Below are positions 1 through 9,597 of a stretch of DNA of 34,440 bases, piece by piece (the first letter of the stretch is position 1; every line of letters begins with the position of its first letter). The notes under the pieces are model-generated. The model ran no database searches. It saw only the letters and a list, made by a program, of their open reading frames with translations, and had not been told where the DNA came from. The position numbers and the translations under genes are program-made. The DNA comes from a bacterium (GTDB lineage: Bacteria > Planctomycetota > Planctomycetia > Kolteriales > Kolteriaceae). The stretch is taken from positions 1-34,440 of the forward strand of contig JAIEPU010000116.1 in NCBI GenBank assembly GCA_019748235.1. Reading direction: 5' to 3'.

Positions 1-248
1 TCGATACGCCGGGGATGGTGGTGGACACCCATGTCGGTCGGATCACGCGGCGGCTTGGTCTCACGAAACAGACCGATCCGGTGAAGGTGGAACATGACCT
101 GATGAAGCTTCTTCCGCCCAGTGAATGGACGATGTTCAGCCATCGCGTCATCTATCTCGGCCGACAGATTTGTCAGGCGCGGAAGCCAAATTGCCCCGTC
201 TGCGTGTTCGATGAGGATTGCCCAAAAGTGGGCGTGGCTCGAAAATAA
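1..248 (+). CDS. nth: Endonuclease III, C-terminal part (5' end outside window)
   Basis: This is the last ~80 residues of a base-excision-repair DNA glycosylase/AP lyase that removes oxidised pyrimidines. The reading frame is open to the left edge, so the start lies outside the window. What is visible is the segment MVVDTHVGRITRRLGL, which carries the conserved catalytic-aspartate region (VDTHV), and a C-terminal 4Fe-4S cluster loop with the exact spacing C-x6-C-x2-C-x5-C (cysteines in CQARKPNC, PVC, FDEDC). The helix-hairpin-helix and catalytic lysine would be upstream and cannot be checked. The gene ends about 225 bp before bamA and is probably unrelated to it. Confidence 0.93.
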   Translation, partial: DTPGMVVDTHVGRITRRLGLTKQTDPVKVEHDLMKLLPPSEWTMFSHRVIYLGRQICQARKPNCPVCVFDEDCPKVGVARK

Positions 249-474
249 CGAAACCGAAAGATATCCCCATTTACCGTTTTTCTGTGGTTCGACGGAATCT
301 CCCTAAAGATTCGGGGCGAATCGAACGCAAATCGTGTTGACCCTTTCTTACGACGGCGTTATCGCCCGAGCTCTTCCACAGAGTAGCACCGCGCCAGAAT
401 TTGCCGGGATAGGGACGAGTCCGTGGACTCGTCCGCTTCGGTCGGTCACACGCGATAAAGGAATAAGCGTGGTG

Positions 475-2868
475 ATGGATGATCTTCTACGAAGACATTG
501 CGGTCTGCTAAGCCGCTTTGCTTGCGCGGTAGGAATGTTGCTCGCATTCGCGGCGACGACGATCGCGCAGGAGCAGGACCAAGAGGCCGCCGCGCCTTCG
601 ACGGTTCCACTCATCCTCGACATCAAAGTCGAGGGGAACAGCAGTGTCGACACGAACAACATTCTGAGCGTCATCTCCGCGAAGCCCGGCCGTCCATACT
701 ACGAAGACGAAGTGAAGCAGGATATTCAATCCCTCTGGGAACGGCGTTGGTTCTATGATGTTACGGCAAGCGTCGATCGAAAGCCGGACGGTGTGATTCT
801 CATCTTCAAAGTCGCCGAGCGGCCAATCATTCAGGAAGTTCTTTTCCTCGGTGCGCACAAGTATTTTCCATTCACTGAAAAGAAGCTCCGAGAGATGACC
901 GACTTGCGCCCTGGCAAGTCGATGGATCCGAACATCAATCGCGCTGCCGCCAAACAACTCGAACGATCGTATCACGACAAGGGTTACCCCTTCGCGACCG
1001 TCGAACTCGAAGAAGGGGGCGAATACGGCGACAAGCGAGTTGTTCTTCGCATCAACCAAGGCCCGAAGACGCGCATCACGGATGTTGAGTTTGAAGGAGC
1101 ACATTTCGTACCTGGCGACCGTCTTAAAACTTTCATCAAGGAAAAGGAAGCTTGGGGAAGCGCGATCGGCATGCCGTTCTTCATGGGGCTTTGGAAGGAA
1201 GACGGAATTGAAGAAGATCGTGTCGCCCTCATCGAGTACTACCGACGTTTCGGATTTCTCGATGTGAAGATTGGGCGGGAAATCGATTGGACGGAAGACA
1301 AGAGCCAAGTCCGCATCCGTTACAAGATTGAGGAAGGACCTCGATACAAAGTCCGGAATGTTCAAATTGTCGGCAACAAGGTCTTCGACAACGAAAAGCT
1401 GTCGACCGGTCTGAAACTGACAAGTGGTGAAACGCTTCAGCGGGACGTCTTGGAGAAAGACGTCGAGAAGATCAAGGAAACGTACGGAAGTCAGGGATAC
1501 GTGTTCGCTGCGGTGAATGTCGAACAGCGCGTGACGGAAACGCCGGGCGAAGTCGATCTCTACTACCAGGTCTCGGAAGATCTTCCACGCAAGATCGGCC
1601 GCATCAACATTGAGGGGAATGAGATCACCAAGGAGCGAATCGTCACGACGATCGCGGGGCTCGAGCCTGGGCAACTGGCGGATTCGACCGAGCTCAAGAA
1701 GGCGCAGCAGCGACTCGCCAATAGCCGAATCTTTGACGTGAATCCTCAGGGGGGGATTCAGCCGGTCGTTGAATTCGATCCTAACAATGATCCCTCCTCT
1801 GAGTTCCAGGACATTCGTGTGCGGGTGCAGGAAGCTCAGACCGGGTCTCTCATGCTCGGTGCGGGTGTGAACTCGAACAGCGGTGTCGGCGGTAGCCTCG
1901 TTATCAACGAACGTAACTTCGACTTATTCGCGATCCCAACTTCGTGGGCGGACATTCGTGAAGGACGAGCTTTCCGTGGTGCGGGGCAGGAACTTCGCAT
2001 CGAGGCGATTCCTGGTACCCAGGTCAATCGATATAGCGTGACCTTCCGCGAGCCACGATTGTTCGGGTCCACCTACTCATTGACGAATAGCGGCTACTAT
2101 TACACTCGTTGGTTCCGAAATTGGAATGAACAGCGAATTGGCGGTCGCTTTGCTCTCGGAAAACAGTTTACCCGTACGATCGGCGGATCGTTGACGTACC
2201 GCGTCGAGCAAGTCGACATCTTCAATCCGACCGTGCCGACTCCGCCTGACTTGCAAGAAGTCCTTGGAAAGAGTGTCATCAACAGTGCTCGCATCGGATT
2301 CTCTCACGATACACGTGATTCCAATCTCCGACCGAGCGAAGGACATTACGTCGAAGTCGCCTACGAACAAGCATTCGGCGAATACACATTTCCACGCGGG
2401 ACAATTGAGGGTCGCCAATACTGGACCGTCCATCAACGAGCGGATGGCAGCGGTAAGCATATTCTCGCGGCACGGGGCGAACTGGGTGTCACCGGAAACA
2501 ACACGCCGATCTTCGAGAGATTCTATGCCGGTGGCTTCGGTTCACTTCGCGGGTTTCAATTCCGCGGTGTTAGTCCTTTGCAAAATGGAGTCCAAGTCGG
2601 CGGTGATTTCATCATGCTGACGAGCCTCGAATATCAGTTCCCGTTCACGCACGACGATTCGTTCGGCGGAGCCTTGTTTGTCGATGCGGGTACAGTGGAA
2701 TCGGACTTCGGCATTCAGAACTACCGCGTCGCTCCCGGCTTCGGCATTCGCATTGCGATTCCTGGAATGGGACCTGTGCCGCTGGCCTTCGACTTCGCCT
2801 TCCCCGTCGTGACTGGACCTGGCGACAACGAACAGATCTTTGCATTCTCGGTCGGGTGGTTTAACTAG
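475..2868 (+). CDS. bamA: Outer membrane assembly factor BamA (Omp85 family)
   Basis: Inserts beta-barrel proteins into the outer membrane. The order is a signal peptide (DDLLRRHCGLLSRF..., cleavage near ATTIAQ), five POTRA repeats in the periplasmic half (each begins with a beta strand such as LDIKVEGNSSV, VRNVQIVGNKVF or GRINIEGNEI and ends with a GY/F-x-x-V strand), then a C-terminal 16-strand-type barrel. The diagnostic Omp85 LRGF motif is at about 2540-2551, inside GFGSLRGFQF. The last residue pattern FSVGWFN has the aromatic C-terminus typical of barrels. The frame is open back to 334, but the leading ~47 residues do not look like a signal peptide. AAAGGA at 457-462 favours GTG 469 or ATG 475 as the start. 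Length about 797 aa, normal for the family. No BamB/D or Skp gene is next to it. Confidence 0.95.
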   Translation: MDDLLRRHCGLLSRFACAVGMLLAFAATTIAQEQDQEAAAPSTVPLILDIKVEGNSSVDTNNILSVISAKPGRPYYEDEVKQDIQSLWERRWFYDVTASVDRKPDGVILIFKVAERPIIQEVLFLGAHKYFPFTEKKLREMTDLRPGKSMDPNINRAAAKQLERSYHDKGYPFATVELEEGGEYGDKRVVLRINQGPKTRITDVEFEGAHFVPGDRLKTFIKEKEAWGSAIGMPFFMGLWKEDGIEEDRVALIEYYRRFGFLDVKIGREIDWTEDKSQVRIRYKIEEGPRYKVRNVQIVGNKVFDNEKLSTGLKLTSGETLQRDVLEKDVEKIKETYGSQGYVFAAVNVEQRVTETPGEVDLYYQVSEDLPRKIGRINIEGNEITKERIVTTIAGLEPGQLADSTELKKAQQRLANSRIFDVNPQGGIQPVVEFDPNNDPSSEFQDIRVRVQEAQTGSLMLGAGVNSNSGVGGSLVINERNFDLFAIPTSWADIREGRAFRGAGQELRIEAIPGTQVNRYSVTFREPRLFGSTYSLTNSGYYYTRWFRNWNEQRIGGRFALGKQFTRTIGGSLTYRVEQVDIFNPTVPTPPDLQEVLGKSVINSARIGFSHDTRDSNLRPSEGHYVEVAYEQAFGEYTFPRGTIEGRQYWTVHQRADGSGKHILAARGELGVTGNNTPIFERFYAGGFGSLRGFQFRGVSPLQNGVQVGGDFIMLTSLEYQFPFTHDDSFGGALFVDAGTVESDFGIQNYRVAPGFGIRIAIPGMGPVPLAFDFAFPVVTGPGDNEQIFAFSVGWFN

Positions 2869-3155
2869 TCCCATTTGATTCGAATCCGGGTGAACGCTCG
2901 CCTCTCGCGCAATGCCAGAGGGGCATTCCATATTTGGTGAAATGTTCGAACTCTCCTCTTCGTCTCGCCGGGTCGAAGCGATTCTACCGCTCCTACCGCT
3001 CTAAATTGGATCGTCCGATGATCCATTCCTTTCGACAGCTTTCATCGTCCGCGATAGACTTTTTGAACAGCGGGGAAAACGGACCGGTTCCCCCTTCCTT
3101 TCGAATCCTTGATTGAATGATTCGAACGATGAGCATCGCGGAGAACGAAGAGACT

Positions 3156-4577
3156 ATGCAACGACCTCGATCGGCATGCGGGTTTGTATTCGCGGTCAGT
3201 TTCCTCGGACTAGCGGCATGGGCTGGCGTTTCAACGGCTGCAAACGTGGCAAAGCAGCCCAATATCGTCCTCATCGTTGCGGATGACCTTGGCTGGAGAG
3301 ACCTTCACTGCCAAGGGTCTACCTATTATCAAACACCGAACATCGATCGGCTGGCGTCTCAAGGTCTTCGGCTGATGAGTTATTACGGATGCCATGTCGG
3401 AGCACCCTCCTATGCGGCCTACCTGACGGGGCAATATCCACCCCGCACTGGGATCTATGCGGATGGAGCGATGGAGGAGGGAACTCCGACGATTCCGCGG
3501 AGCCTTACGTGTCCGAAGAATCAGACGAAGCTACCGCTCGACAAGATGACGCTCGCTCAAGTACTGCGGAACGCCGGTTATGTCACGGCAATGTTCGGTC
3601 AGTGGCCACTCGGAGATGAGGGAGACTTTCATCCAGCGAAACGTGGGTTCGATCGTGCGGTTGTCACTCAGGGATCGTATTTCAATTTCACCACGAACCC
3701 CGAGGTGGAGATCCCGCAGGGAGTCTACCTGACCGATTTCCTGACCGACCTTTCTCTTCAGTTCATCAGTCAGAATCAATCGAAGCCGTTCTTTCTTTAT
3801 CTTCCTCATCAAGCGGTTCACAAGCCGTTGGAAGGAAAACCGATCTTCATTGAACAGTATTTCAATGCTCAGCCTGACGGCGGACAGACGAACCGTATCT
3901 ATGCCGCTATGATTTCGGGCCTCGATCAGAGCGTTGGCCGGATCATGGCAAAGCTCGATCAATTGAATCTCGCGGAAAACACAATCTTCATTCTTACGTC
4001 ATCTGATGGTGGCGTCGGTGGGTATACGCCAAACGTTCCTTACATGTTCCGCAAGTACGACGTGACGGATAATTTCCCACTCCGGTCGGGTTACGGAACC
4101 TTGTATGAAGGGGGGATTCGTGTTCCGTTCATCGTTCGCTGGCCGGCAAGTGTGCCGCAGAACGCGATTTCTGAGACCCCTGCTATCAACGTCGATCTCT
4201 TTCCAACTCTCCTTGAACTAGCCGGTGCGAAATTGCCAGATCAACCGCTTGATGGTGTAAGTCTCGCTTCAGTCTTCCAATCGCCGGCGACCGTTCTCGA
4301 TCGAAAGAATCTCTACTGGCATTTTCCCGGATACCTTCAAGGGAACGGAGTCGACACCCGTCCGCAGGGGGTTATTCGAATCGGTGACTACAAGCTGATG
4401 GAGTTCTTCGAGGACGATCACGTGGAACTCTATAACGTCAAAAAGGATTTGAGCGAAGAGACCAATCTAGCCCATTCCATGCCCGACAAAGCGAAAGAAC
4501 TGCTCGATGCACTGAAGACGTGGCGCAACGATCTTCACGCTCCGATGCCTAAACCCATCAAGAAGGAAGAGAACTAG
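3156..4577 (+). CDS. Sulfatase-fold protein lacking the catalytic residues (pseudo-sulfatase)
   Basis: A secreted protein of about 473 aa with the alkaline-phosphatase/sulfatase fold from end to end: NIVLIVADDLGWRD, NIDRLASQG, LTGQYPPRTG, FLYLP, EGGIRVPFIVRWPA, DLFPTLLELAGA. However, the key active-site positions are replaced. The formylglycine motif C-x-P-S-R reads GAPSY, with Gly at 3399 and Tyr at 3411. GKWHLG reads GQWPLG, with Gln at 3600 and Pro at 3606. The metal-site TSDNG reads TSSDG at 3996-4010. The Lys expected before EGG is Gly at 4095. The N-terminal Asp pair and the His of AVHKPL remain. The signal peptide starts at ATG 3156 with GGAGA upstream; the frame is open to 3117. It cannot work as a formylglycine sulfatase, so binding or scaffolding is more likely (inference). 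The frame is fully intact, so it is not a decaying pseudogene. Confidence 0.85.
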   Translation: MQRPRSACGFVFAVSFLGLAAWAGVSTAANVAKQPNIVLIVADDLGWRDLHCQGSTYYQTPNIDRLASQGLRLMSYYGCHVGAPSYAAYLTGQYPPRTGIYADGAMEEGTPTIPRSLTCPKNQTKLPLDKMTLAQVLRNAGYVTAMFGQWPLGDEGDFHPAKRGFDRAVVTQGSYFNFTTNPEVEIPQGVYLTDFLTDLSLQFISQNQSKPFFLYLPHQAVHKPLEGKPIFIEQYFNAQPDGGQTNRIYAAMISGLDQSVGRIMAKLDQLNLAENTIFILTSSDGGVGGYTPNVPYMFRKYDVTDNFPLRSGYGTLYEGGIRVPFIVRWPASVPQNAISETPAINVDLFPTLLELAGAKLPDQPLDGVSLASVFQSPATVLDRKNLYWHFPGYLQGNGVDTRPQGVIRIGDYKLMEFFEDDHVELYNVKKDLSEETNLAHSMPDKAKELLDALKTWRNDLHAPMPKPIKKEEN

Positions 4578-4790
4578 CAGGCTCTGCGATGCGCGAGAAC
4601 TCGTATCCTCCGTTCCGTTTCCGCTGATTTGATTGTCGTTTCGAGAAAACCGCTCAATGGTTAACTTCCTCACCTCTTTCTGAGTTCGATTCCCTGCATT
4701 GGAACCGTAAAACACTGTAGGTCGGAGCTATTCGCTCCTACTCGGTGACTCTGTCATTCGATCGAATTGCTTCAACAGTGAAATTCTCCG

Positions 4791-5996
4791 ATGGGATCAC
4801 CTGCAACGAATCCTGATGACCAATCCACGCCGAGGCCGCTCGTCGTTCTCTTAGTAGACGATCAGCTCATGGTGGGTGAGTCTGTCCGTCGGATGATCGC
4901 CGATCAGCCCGATATTGAGTTTCATTACTGCCAGGATCCGATGAAGGCCATTGAGATGGCGAACGCCGTCCGGCCGACGGTCATCCTTCAGGATCTGGTG
5001 ATGCCCGAAATCGACGGGCTTCAATTGGTGCGATTCTACCGCGCCAATCCTGCTACCCGTCAGACGCCGATGATCGTCTTGTCGAGCAAGGAGGAACCGG
5101 CGATCAAAGCGAAGGCATTCGCGCTCGGAGCCAATGACTATTTGGTGAAGCTTCCCGATAAGCTCGAGGTTGTTGCCCGCATTCGATACCACTCTCAGGC
5201 GTACATCAATCTTCTCGAACGTAATGAAGCCTATAAGCGACTCGAAGAAAGTCAGCGTCAATTGGCGGCGGAGTTGCGGCAAGCATCTCGCTATGCGCAG
5301 TCGCTATTGCCACGCCCCTTGACGAAGGGTGATATTAGGATCGATTGGCGATTCGTTCCCTCCACTCACTTGGGGGGAGACATGTTTGGCTATCACTGGC
5401 TCGATGACAATCACTTCGCAATGTATCTCCTGGACGTGAGTGGCCACGGTGTCGGGTCGTCGCTCCTTGCCGTCTCCGTGAACAACTTGCTCGCGTCACA
5501 GGCACTTCCAAACACCGATTTTCTCAATCCCGGGCAAGTTCTCGAGCGGCTGAACATGATCTTTCCCATGGAAAGACAAGACGATAAGTACTTCACGATT
5601 TGGTACGGCGTCTTCAATAAGAACGACCGGACGTTGACGTACAGTAACGCCGCCCATCCGGCCGCCATCCTTCACACCGGAAAAGATTCAAGTGACGTGT
5701 CACTTCAAACGCTGGAGTCCGTGGGATTCGCGGTGGGAATGATGGATGGCACGGAATTCGAAAACCAGACGGTGACGCTTGGCCCTTTCGCCAGACTGCT
5801 CCTCTTCAGCGACGGAGTCTACGAAATAGAGCTCGTATCTGATGGGAGCACCTGGAAATACGATCATCTCGTGGAGTATCTTTCGAGCCTATCTCTCGAA
5901 TCACCGGTCAGCGATTCGCTTCTCGGGCATGTTCGATCCATCGGCGGATCAGATTCACTGGCGGATGACTTCTCGATCGTCGAGATATGGTTGTAA
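4791..5996 (+). CDS. Response regulator with PP2C-type (SpoIIE/RsbU) phosphatase output
   Basis: A 401-aa cytoplasmic protein. Residues ~16-135 are a receiver domain (VVLLVDDQ acidic pair, phosphoacceptor Asp68 in LQDLVMPEIDG at 4992, LSSKE, Lys of YLVK). A coiled-coil linker follows at ~140-170 (NEAYKRLEESQRQLAAEL). Residues ~175-400 are a PP2C_SIG serine/threonine phosphatase: HLGGDMFG, LLDVSGHGVGSSLLA, LFSDGVYE and ADDFSIVEIW supply the metal-binding aspartates. Proteins of this build usually dephosphorylate STAS anti-anti-sigma factors in partner-switching pathways. No STAS protein or anti-sigma kinase is in the window. It sits just upstream of, and on the same strand as, a Wsp-type chemosensory operon, in the role that WspR (REC-GGDEF) has in Pseudomonas. 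That it is the array's output is inferred from position and from its receiver domain. Confidence 0.92.
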   Translation: MGSPATNPDDQSTPRPLVVLLVDDQLMVGESVRRMIADQPDIEFHYCQDPMKAIEMANAVRPTVILQDLVMPEIDGLQLVRFYRANPATRQTPMIVLSSKEEPAIKAKAFALGANDYLVKLPDKLEVVARIRYHSQAYINLLERNEAYKRLEESQRQLAAELRQASRYAQSLLPRPLTKGDIRIDWRFVPSTHLGGDMFGYHWLDDNHFAMYLLDVSGHGVGSSLLAVSVNNLLASQALPNTDFLNPGQVLERLNMIFPMERQDDKYFTIWYGVFNKNDRTLTYSNAAHPAAILHTGKDSSDVSLQTLESVGFAVGMMDGTEFENQTVTLGPFARLLLFSDGVYEIELVSDGSTWKYDHLVEYLSSLSLESPVSDSLLGHVRSIGGSDSLADDFSIVEIWL

Positions 5997-5998
5997 TG

Positions 5999-6056
5999 AT
6001 TGCAGTGATTGTATCTCGGCAACTGCTGTTGCCTGACAGGCCGAGATTGCTGCAAT
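5999..6056 (+). other. Nested inverted repeats able to fold as a three-way junction
   Basis: Two bases after the stop of the REC-PP2C gene, ATTGCAG (5999-6005) can pair with CTGCAAT (6050-6056), and inside it ATCTCGG (6013-6019) pairs with CCGAGAT (6041-6047). Within the latter stem, with no unpaired bases, lie two small hairpins: CAAC-TGCT-GTTG (6020-6031) and CCT-GAC-AGG (6032-6040). There is no T-run after it, so it is not a typical intrinsic terminator. It may be a structured 3' or 5' UTR element between the output regulator and the chemosensory operon. Found by eye only. Confidence 0.4.
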
Positions 6057-6064
6057 TCAGTTGG

Positions 6065-6080
6065 TGACAATGGACTGTCA
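6065..6080. promoter_or_regulatory. Short dyad TGACA-N6-TGTCA in the chemosensory leader
   Basis: A 5-bp perfect inverted repeat with a 6-bp spacer, about 95 bp upstream of the MCP start. The size and position would suit a regulator-binding site, but repeats this short also arise by chance. The rest of 5997-6174 shows no clear -35/-10 pair. Confidence 0.15.
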
Positions 6081-6174
6081 TCGAGATCAGAATAGTTTGG
6101 CTGACTTTCTCAGTTTGTGAACTACATTTTCGATCATTGGATCCTCAATCCTAATCTCGTGGCGGATTCCTGAC

Positions 6175-7818
6175 ATGCTGCTGCCGAACCTGACGATTCA
6201 TCGCAAGCTTCAATGGCTGAATGTCCTGAACACAGTCGTCATTGCGAGTGTGCTCATTCTCTGCCTTTGGCTCCTTTCTACCTACCGGATTTTTGGAAAG
6301 GAGTACGATGAAGTCGCGAATTTGCAGGTCCTGAAATCGAATATTGAGCCCGCCGTGCTGACCATTACTCGCCCCTATCAAGCAATCTTGAAATTAGTCG
6401 CCGCCAAGGGGGATGAGCAGATCAACAAAGTGGTCACGCGACTTCAGAGTTTGGAACAAGACTATCGAGCGGTTCACGCGAAGTGGCAGGCGGACCTTCC
6501 AGATGGTCCGCTGAAGAATCTGCTGGCGACAAATTGCTTTAATCCCGCCGACGAGATTTTTCGGATCGCGAGGGAAGAAGTTATTCCAGCCGTTCGTGCG
6601 GGAGAAAATGAGAAGGCTCAGTCCATCGTAGCGAGCAGCATTAGTCCTAAATACGAAGAGCATGTTGCTGCGACGGCGGAAGCAACCAAACTTCTCGATC
6701 AGGAATTCAAGGATCTCGCTTTCACCGTGGGTGGACAGGTCGAACGATGGATGTTGTTCATTTCCATCGTCAGCGTAATTGCCGTCGTACTTCTCTGCAT
6801 CTCTAGCTATCTACTCGCTCGAAGCATCGACCGATCGACACATCAGCTGATCAACCGAGTTCATGAATTGGCGAGTGGGGCGAGTGATCTGACGGCTCGG
6901 TTGAAGGTTGAATCCAATGATGAACTCGGCCAGTTGGCCATGGGCATCAACAGCATGATCGAGAAGATTCAAAGTGTGGTTCATCGCGTGAGAGAGACGA
7001 GCGTCGCATTGTTATCGACAGCGTCTGAAATGACGGCGACCGCAAGCCGCCAGGAATCGACGATGCAGGGGCTCGGCAGTTCATCGGCAGAAATCGCGGC
7101 CGCGGTTCGTGAGATTTCCGCGACGAGTAAGCAACTTGCCGGCACCATGAGTGAAGTGAGTGGTCGAGCGGATCAGGCCGCCACGCTTGCGACCTCCGGT
7201 AGAACACGATTGACGACCATGGAATCGAACATGGGGCAACTGATGGACGCGACGGATTCGATTTCATCGAAGCTCGCAGTGATCAGAGAGAAGGCAGAGA
7301 ACATCAACTCCGTCGTCACCACCATCACTAAGGTCGCGGACCAGACGAATTTGCTGTCGATCAACGCGGCAATCGAAGCGGAAAAGGCTGGAGAATACGG
7401 CAGGGGATTCTTGGTCGTCGCCCGCGAGATTCGCCGCCTTGCGGATCAGACCGCGGTGGCGACTCTTGACATCGAAACCATCGTCCGGCACATGCAAGAC
7501 GCGGTGTCGGCCGGGGTCATGCAGATGGATAAGTTCAGCGGTGAAGTGCGGGGTGGCGTGGAAAAGGTTGCCGAAATAAGCGGACAGACCGGTCAGATTA
7601 TCGAGGAAGTGCAGACCCTCAGCGATCGCTTTCAACAGGTCAGCGAAGGGATGCGAAATCAAGCAATTGGCGCCGAACAGATCAACGAAGCCATGGGCCA
7701 AGTTACGGCCGGCGCACAACAGACACAGACGGCGATGAAGGAATTCAACGAAGCGACAGCTCACCTTCGCAAGTCCGTCGAAGTACTGAACGAAGAGATC
7801 AGCCAGTTCACCGTCTGA
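6175..7818 (+). CDS. Methyl-accepting chemotaxis protein, WspA-like
   Basis: A 547-aa inner-membrane sensor that would control the CheA kinase encoded downstream. TM1 is at residues ~17-37 ([14 protein letters not shown]), followed by a ~150-aa helical periplasmic domain resembling four-helix-bundle sensors, and TM2 at ~192-215. HAMP is at ~216-270 and the long coiled-coil signalling domain at ~275-545. The hairpin tip, [20 protein letters not shown] at ~387-406 followed by EYGRGF, is nearly invariant in MCPs. The continuation [17 protein letters not shown] strongly resembles WspA. No C-terminal pentapeptide for CheR tethering is present. It is the first gene of a tightly packed run and is followed 25 bp later by a CheW gene. 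Confidence 0.93.
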   Translation: MLLPNLTIHRKLQWLNVLNTVVIASVLILCLWLLSTYRIFGKEYDEVANLQVLKSNIEPAVLTITRPYQAILKLVAAKGDEQINKVVTRLQSLEQDYRAVHAKWQADLPDGPLKNLLATNCFNPADEIFRIAREEVIPAVRAGENEKAQSIVASSISPKYEEHVAATAEATKLLDQEFKDLAFTVGGQVERWMLFISIVSVIAVVLLCISSYLLARSIDRSTHQLINRVHELASGASDLTARLKVESNDELGQLAMGINSMIEKIQSVVHRVRETSVALLSTASEMTATASRQESTMQGLGSSSAEIAAAVREISATSKQLAGTMSEVSGRADQAATLATSGRTRLTTMESNMGQLMDATDSISSKLAVIREKAENINSVVTTITKVADQTNLLSINAAIEAEKAGEYGRGFLVVAREIRRLADQTAVATLDIETIVRHMQDAVSAGVMQMDKFSGEVRGGVEKVAEISGQTGQIIEEVQTLSDRFQQVSEGMRNQAIGAEQINEAMGQVTAGAQQTQTAMKEFNEATAHLRKSVEVLNEEISQFTV

Positions 7819-7843
7819 GAGGCTTAAGGGCGGAGTGCCAACA

Positions 7844-8305
7844 ATGCTTGGGGTGACTTTTCAGATCGCTGACAATCGTTTGGCGCTGAGCGTCCGTTCG
7901 ATTGTCGAAGTCGTCCCGTCTGTTGGACTGAAGGACGTACTTGGTGGGCCTGCGTGGCTGGCAGGCATTGCTCTTTATCGCGGGCACGTTGTACCAGTGA
8001 TTGATCTCTACCGGCTGGCAAACGCGGGAAAATGCCCTGAGCATCTGAGTACGCGACTGATCATCGTCCGAATCAATGGAGAGGGTGATCAGCGATTCAT
8101 CGCGCTTCGTGCGTCCAATGTCGATGAAGTTTCTGAATTGCCTGATGTTGTCGAATCCGAAGATACTCCTCCTTCCGACCAGCCGGACTTTGGTCGAATG
8201 ATGGTCCATGAAGGTCAAGTGATCCGTGTCCTCGACTTGGATCGTTTGATTCCACGATCGTACCGAAAGGAGATGGAGGAATTGACTGGGGAACTCACCA
8301 CATGA
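7844..8305 (+). CDS. cheW: CheW-like coupling protein (WspB position)
   Basis: A single CheW domain of about 153 aa that links the receptor array to the CheA kinase. The pattern is typical: short beta strands (GVTFQIADNRLALSV), a hydrophobic VVP segment, GIALYRGHVVPVIDL and a C-terminal VIRVLDLDRLI. GGAG at 7832-7835 sits at a good distance from ATG 7844; an in-frame GTG at 7835 would overlap this site and is less likely. The stop overlaps the CheR start as ATGA, which suggests translational coupling. Confidence 0.9.
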   Translation: MLGVTFQIADNRLALSVRSIVEVVPSVGLKDVLGGPAWLAGIALYRGHVVPVIDLYRLANAGKCPEHLSTRLIIVRINGEGDQRFIALRASNVDEVSELPDVVESEDTPPSDQPDFGRMMVHEGQVIRVLDLDRLIPRSYRKEMEELTGELTT

Positions 8306-9597
8306 GTATGAGCTTCCTCGTACGCCATCTTCGAGAGCGGATTGGACTCGATCCAGAATCGCTGGGAGCAAACACGCTTTCGCGAGCGATCACTGCACGA
8401 ATGAAATTCCTTGCGATCAACGATCTGAATCAATACTCGCAAATCGTCATGAGTGATGAGGTGGAATGCCAAGCACTCGTCGAAGATCTGATGGTGCCTG
8501 AGTCTTGGTTCTTTCGTGGGGGGAAGCTCTTTCCCTATCTAGGCAAGATGATCGCGGAAAGGGGGAGTGCTTCCTCGTCCCGTGCTCCCTTCCAAATTCT
8601 GAGTCTCCCCTGCAGTACCGGGGAAGAGCCGTACTCCCTCGCGATCACGCTGGACCAGCTTGGAGTACAAAACGATCGGTATTCGATCGACGCGGTCGAC
8701 ATTTCGTCACGGCACATCGCACAAGCGCGGCAAGCCAGATATCGAGCGCTTTCCTTTCGACAGACGGACGAAGCCATCCAATCTCGTTATTTCCGCAAAG
8801 TCGGGGAAAGCTGGGAATTGCTCCCTTCGATTCGGGACCAGGTTCGCTTCCATCGGGGAAACCTTTTCGATGCTCTGTTCGTGTTAAAGGATCGGCGATT
8901 TGATCTAATCTTTTGTCGGAATCTCCTCATTTATTTGCATGCGGAGGGGCGTCGGCGCGCTATCGAAATTCTCCTCGACTTGCTCGAACCCGAGGGCCTC
9001 CTTTGTGTGGGGCATGCTGAGCCGATCGATCCTGTGGACAGACGTTTTTCCTCGATTGGACCGCCAGAGTATTTCATTTATCGCAAAAACGATTCAGCGA
9101 ACCGAGCGCCGGTACAAGAGATCGTCTTAAAGAGTTCACGTTTGCCGCTTCCCTTGGACGAGCCCAAGCCCGAGAGGAATTCGCCGATTAAGAGAGAGGC
9201 GAAAAGAAAATCATCGCCCCCGTTGAATCAGCCCACTTCCATCAACATCCAAGTCGGCACGCCCCCAACCAATGTTTCCAATCAGGGGAACGTCATCGAT
9301 CGTGCGCGACTCGCGGCGGACGAAGGAAAGCTCAGCGATGCGTTGAAGATTTGCGAGACGGAACTTGCCAGTGGCAAGCCGTCGCCGGACCTCTATTCGC
9401 TATTGGGCATCATTCGTCAAGCAATGCAGGAGACCGATCAGGCGGAGAAAGCATTCGCAAGTGCACTCTATCTGGATCCAGCTCATCAGGAGGCGTTGAC
9501 GCACCTAATGATTCTGACCGAGGGTCGTGGGGATAGAGCGGGTGCGGAGCGACTTCGCCAGCGACTTAGTCGAGCCACGAAAAGAGGTGGCATGTGA
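8302..9597 (+). CDS. cheR: CheR-type receptor methyltransferase with C-terminal TPRs (WspC-like)
   Basis: A 431-aa SAM-dependent glutamate O-methyltransferase expected to methylate the MCP encoded at 6175. The N-terminal helical domain (~1-75) is followed by the Rossmann domain: LPCSTGEEPYSLAITL (SAM loop, ~102-117), a DAVDISSRHI acidic strand, and FCRNLLIYL. After a basic, proline-rich linker (~275-320), residues ~330-425 carry TPR-like helices (ARLAADEGKLSDALKICETE, SLLGIIRQAMQETDQAEKAF). The CheR-TPR arrangement is a WspC trait; the TPRs could replace pentapeptide tethering, which the MCP lacks (inference). Starts inside the CheW stop (ATGA); its own stop overlaps the next GTG start. Confidence 0.93.
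   Translation: MSMSFLVRHLRERIGLDPESLGANTLSRAITARMKFLAINDLNQYSQIVMSDEVECQALVEDLMVPESWFFRGGKLFPYLGKMIAERGSASSSRAPFQILSLPCSTGEEPYSLAITLDQLGVQNDRYSIDAVDISSRHIAQARQARYRALSFRQTDEAIQSRYFRKVGESWELLPSIRDQVRFHRGNLFDALFVLKDRRFDLIFCRNLLIYLHAEGRRRAIEILLDLLEPEGLLCVGHAEPIDPVDRRFSSIGPPEYFIYRKNDSANRAPVQEIVLKSSRLPLPLDEPKPERNSPIKREAKRKSSPPLNQPTSINIQVGTPPTNVSNQGNVIDRARLAADEGKLSDALKICETELASGKPSPDLYSLLGIIRQAMQETDQAEKAFASALYLDPAHQEALTHLMILTEGRGDRAGAERLRQRLSRATKRGGM

Noticed and set aside
508..1674. 388-codon open frame on the minus strand opposite bamA
   Set aside because: It has no recognisable domain and is fully explained as a shadow of the well-supported bamA coding sequence.
2934..3116. 60-codon open frame between bamA and the pseudo-sulfatase
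   Set aside because: No homology-like motif or ribosome-binding site; composition looks non-coding.
4680..4710. tRNA T-arm-like GAGTTCGATTCCC
   Set aside because: The flanking five bases do not pair and no acceptor or anticodon arm is found.
4724..4738. Hairpin GGAGC-TATTC-GCTCC as terminator
   Set aside because: Only 5 bp, no T-run, and 150 bp beyond the preceding stop; too weak to list.
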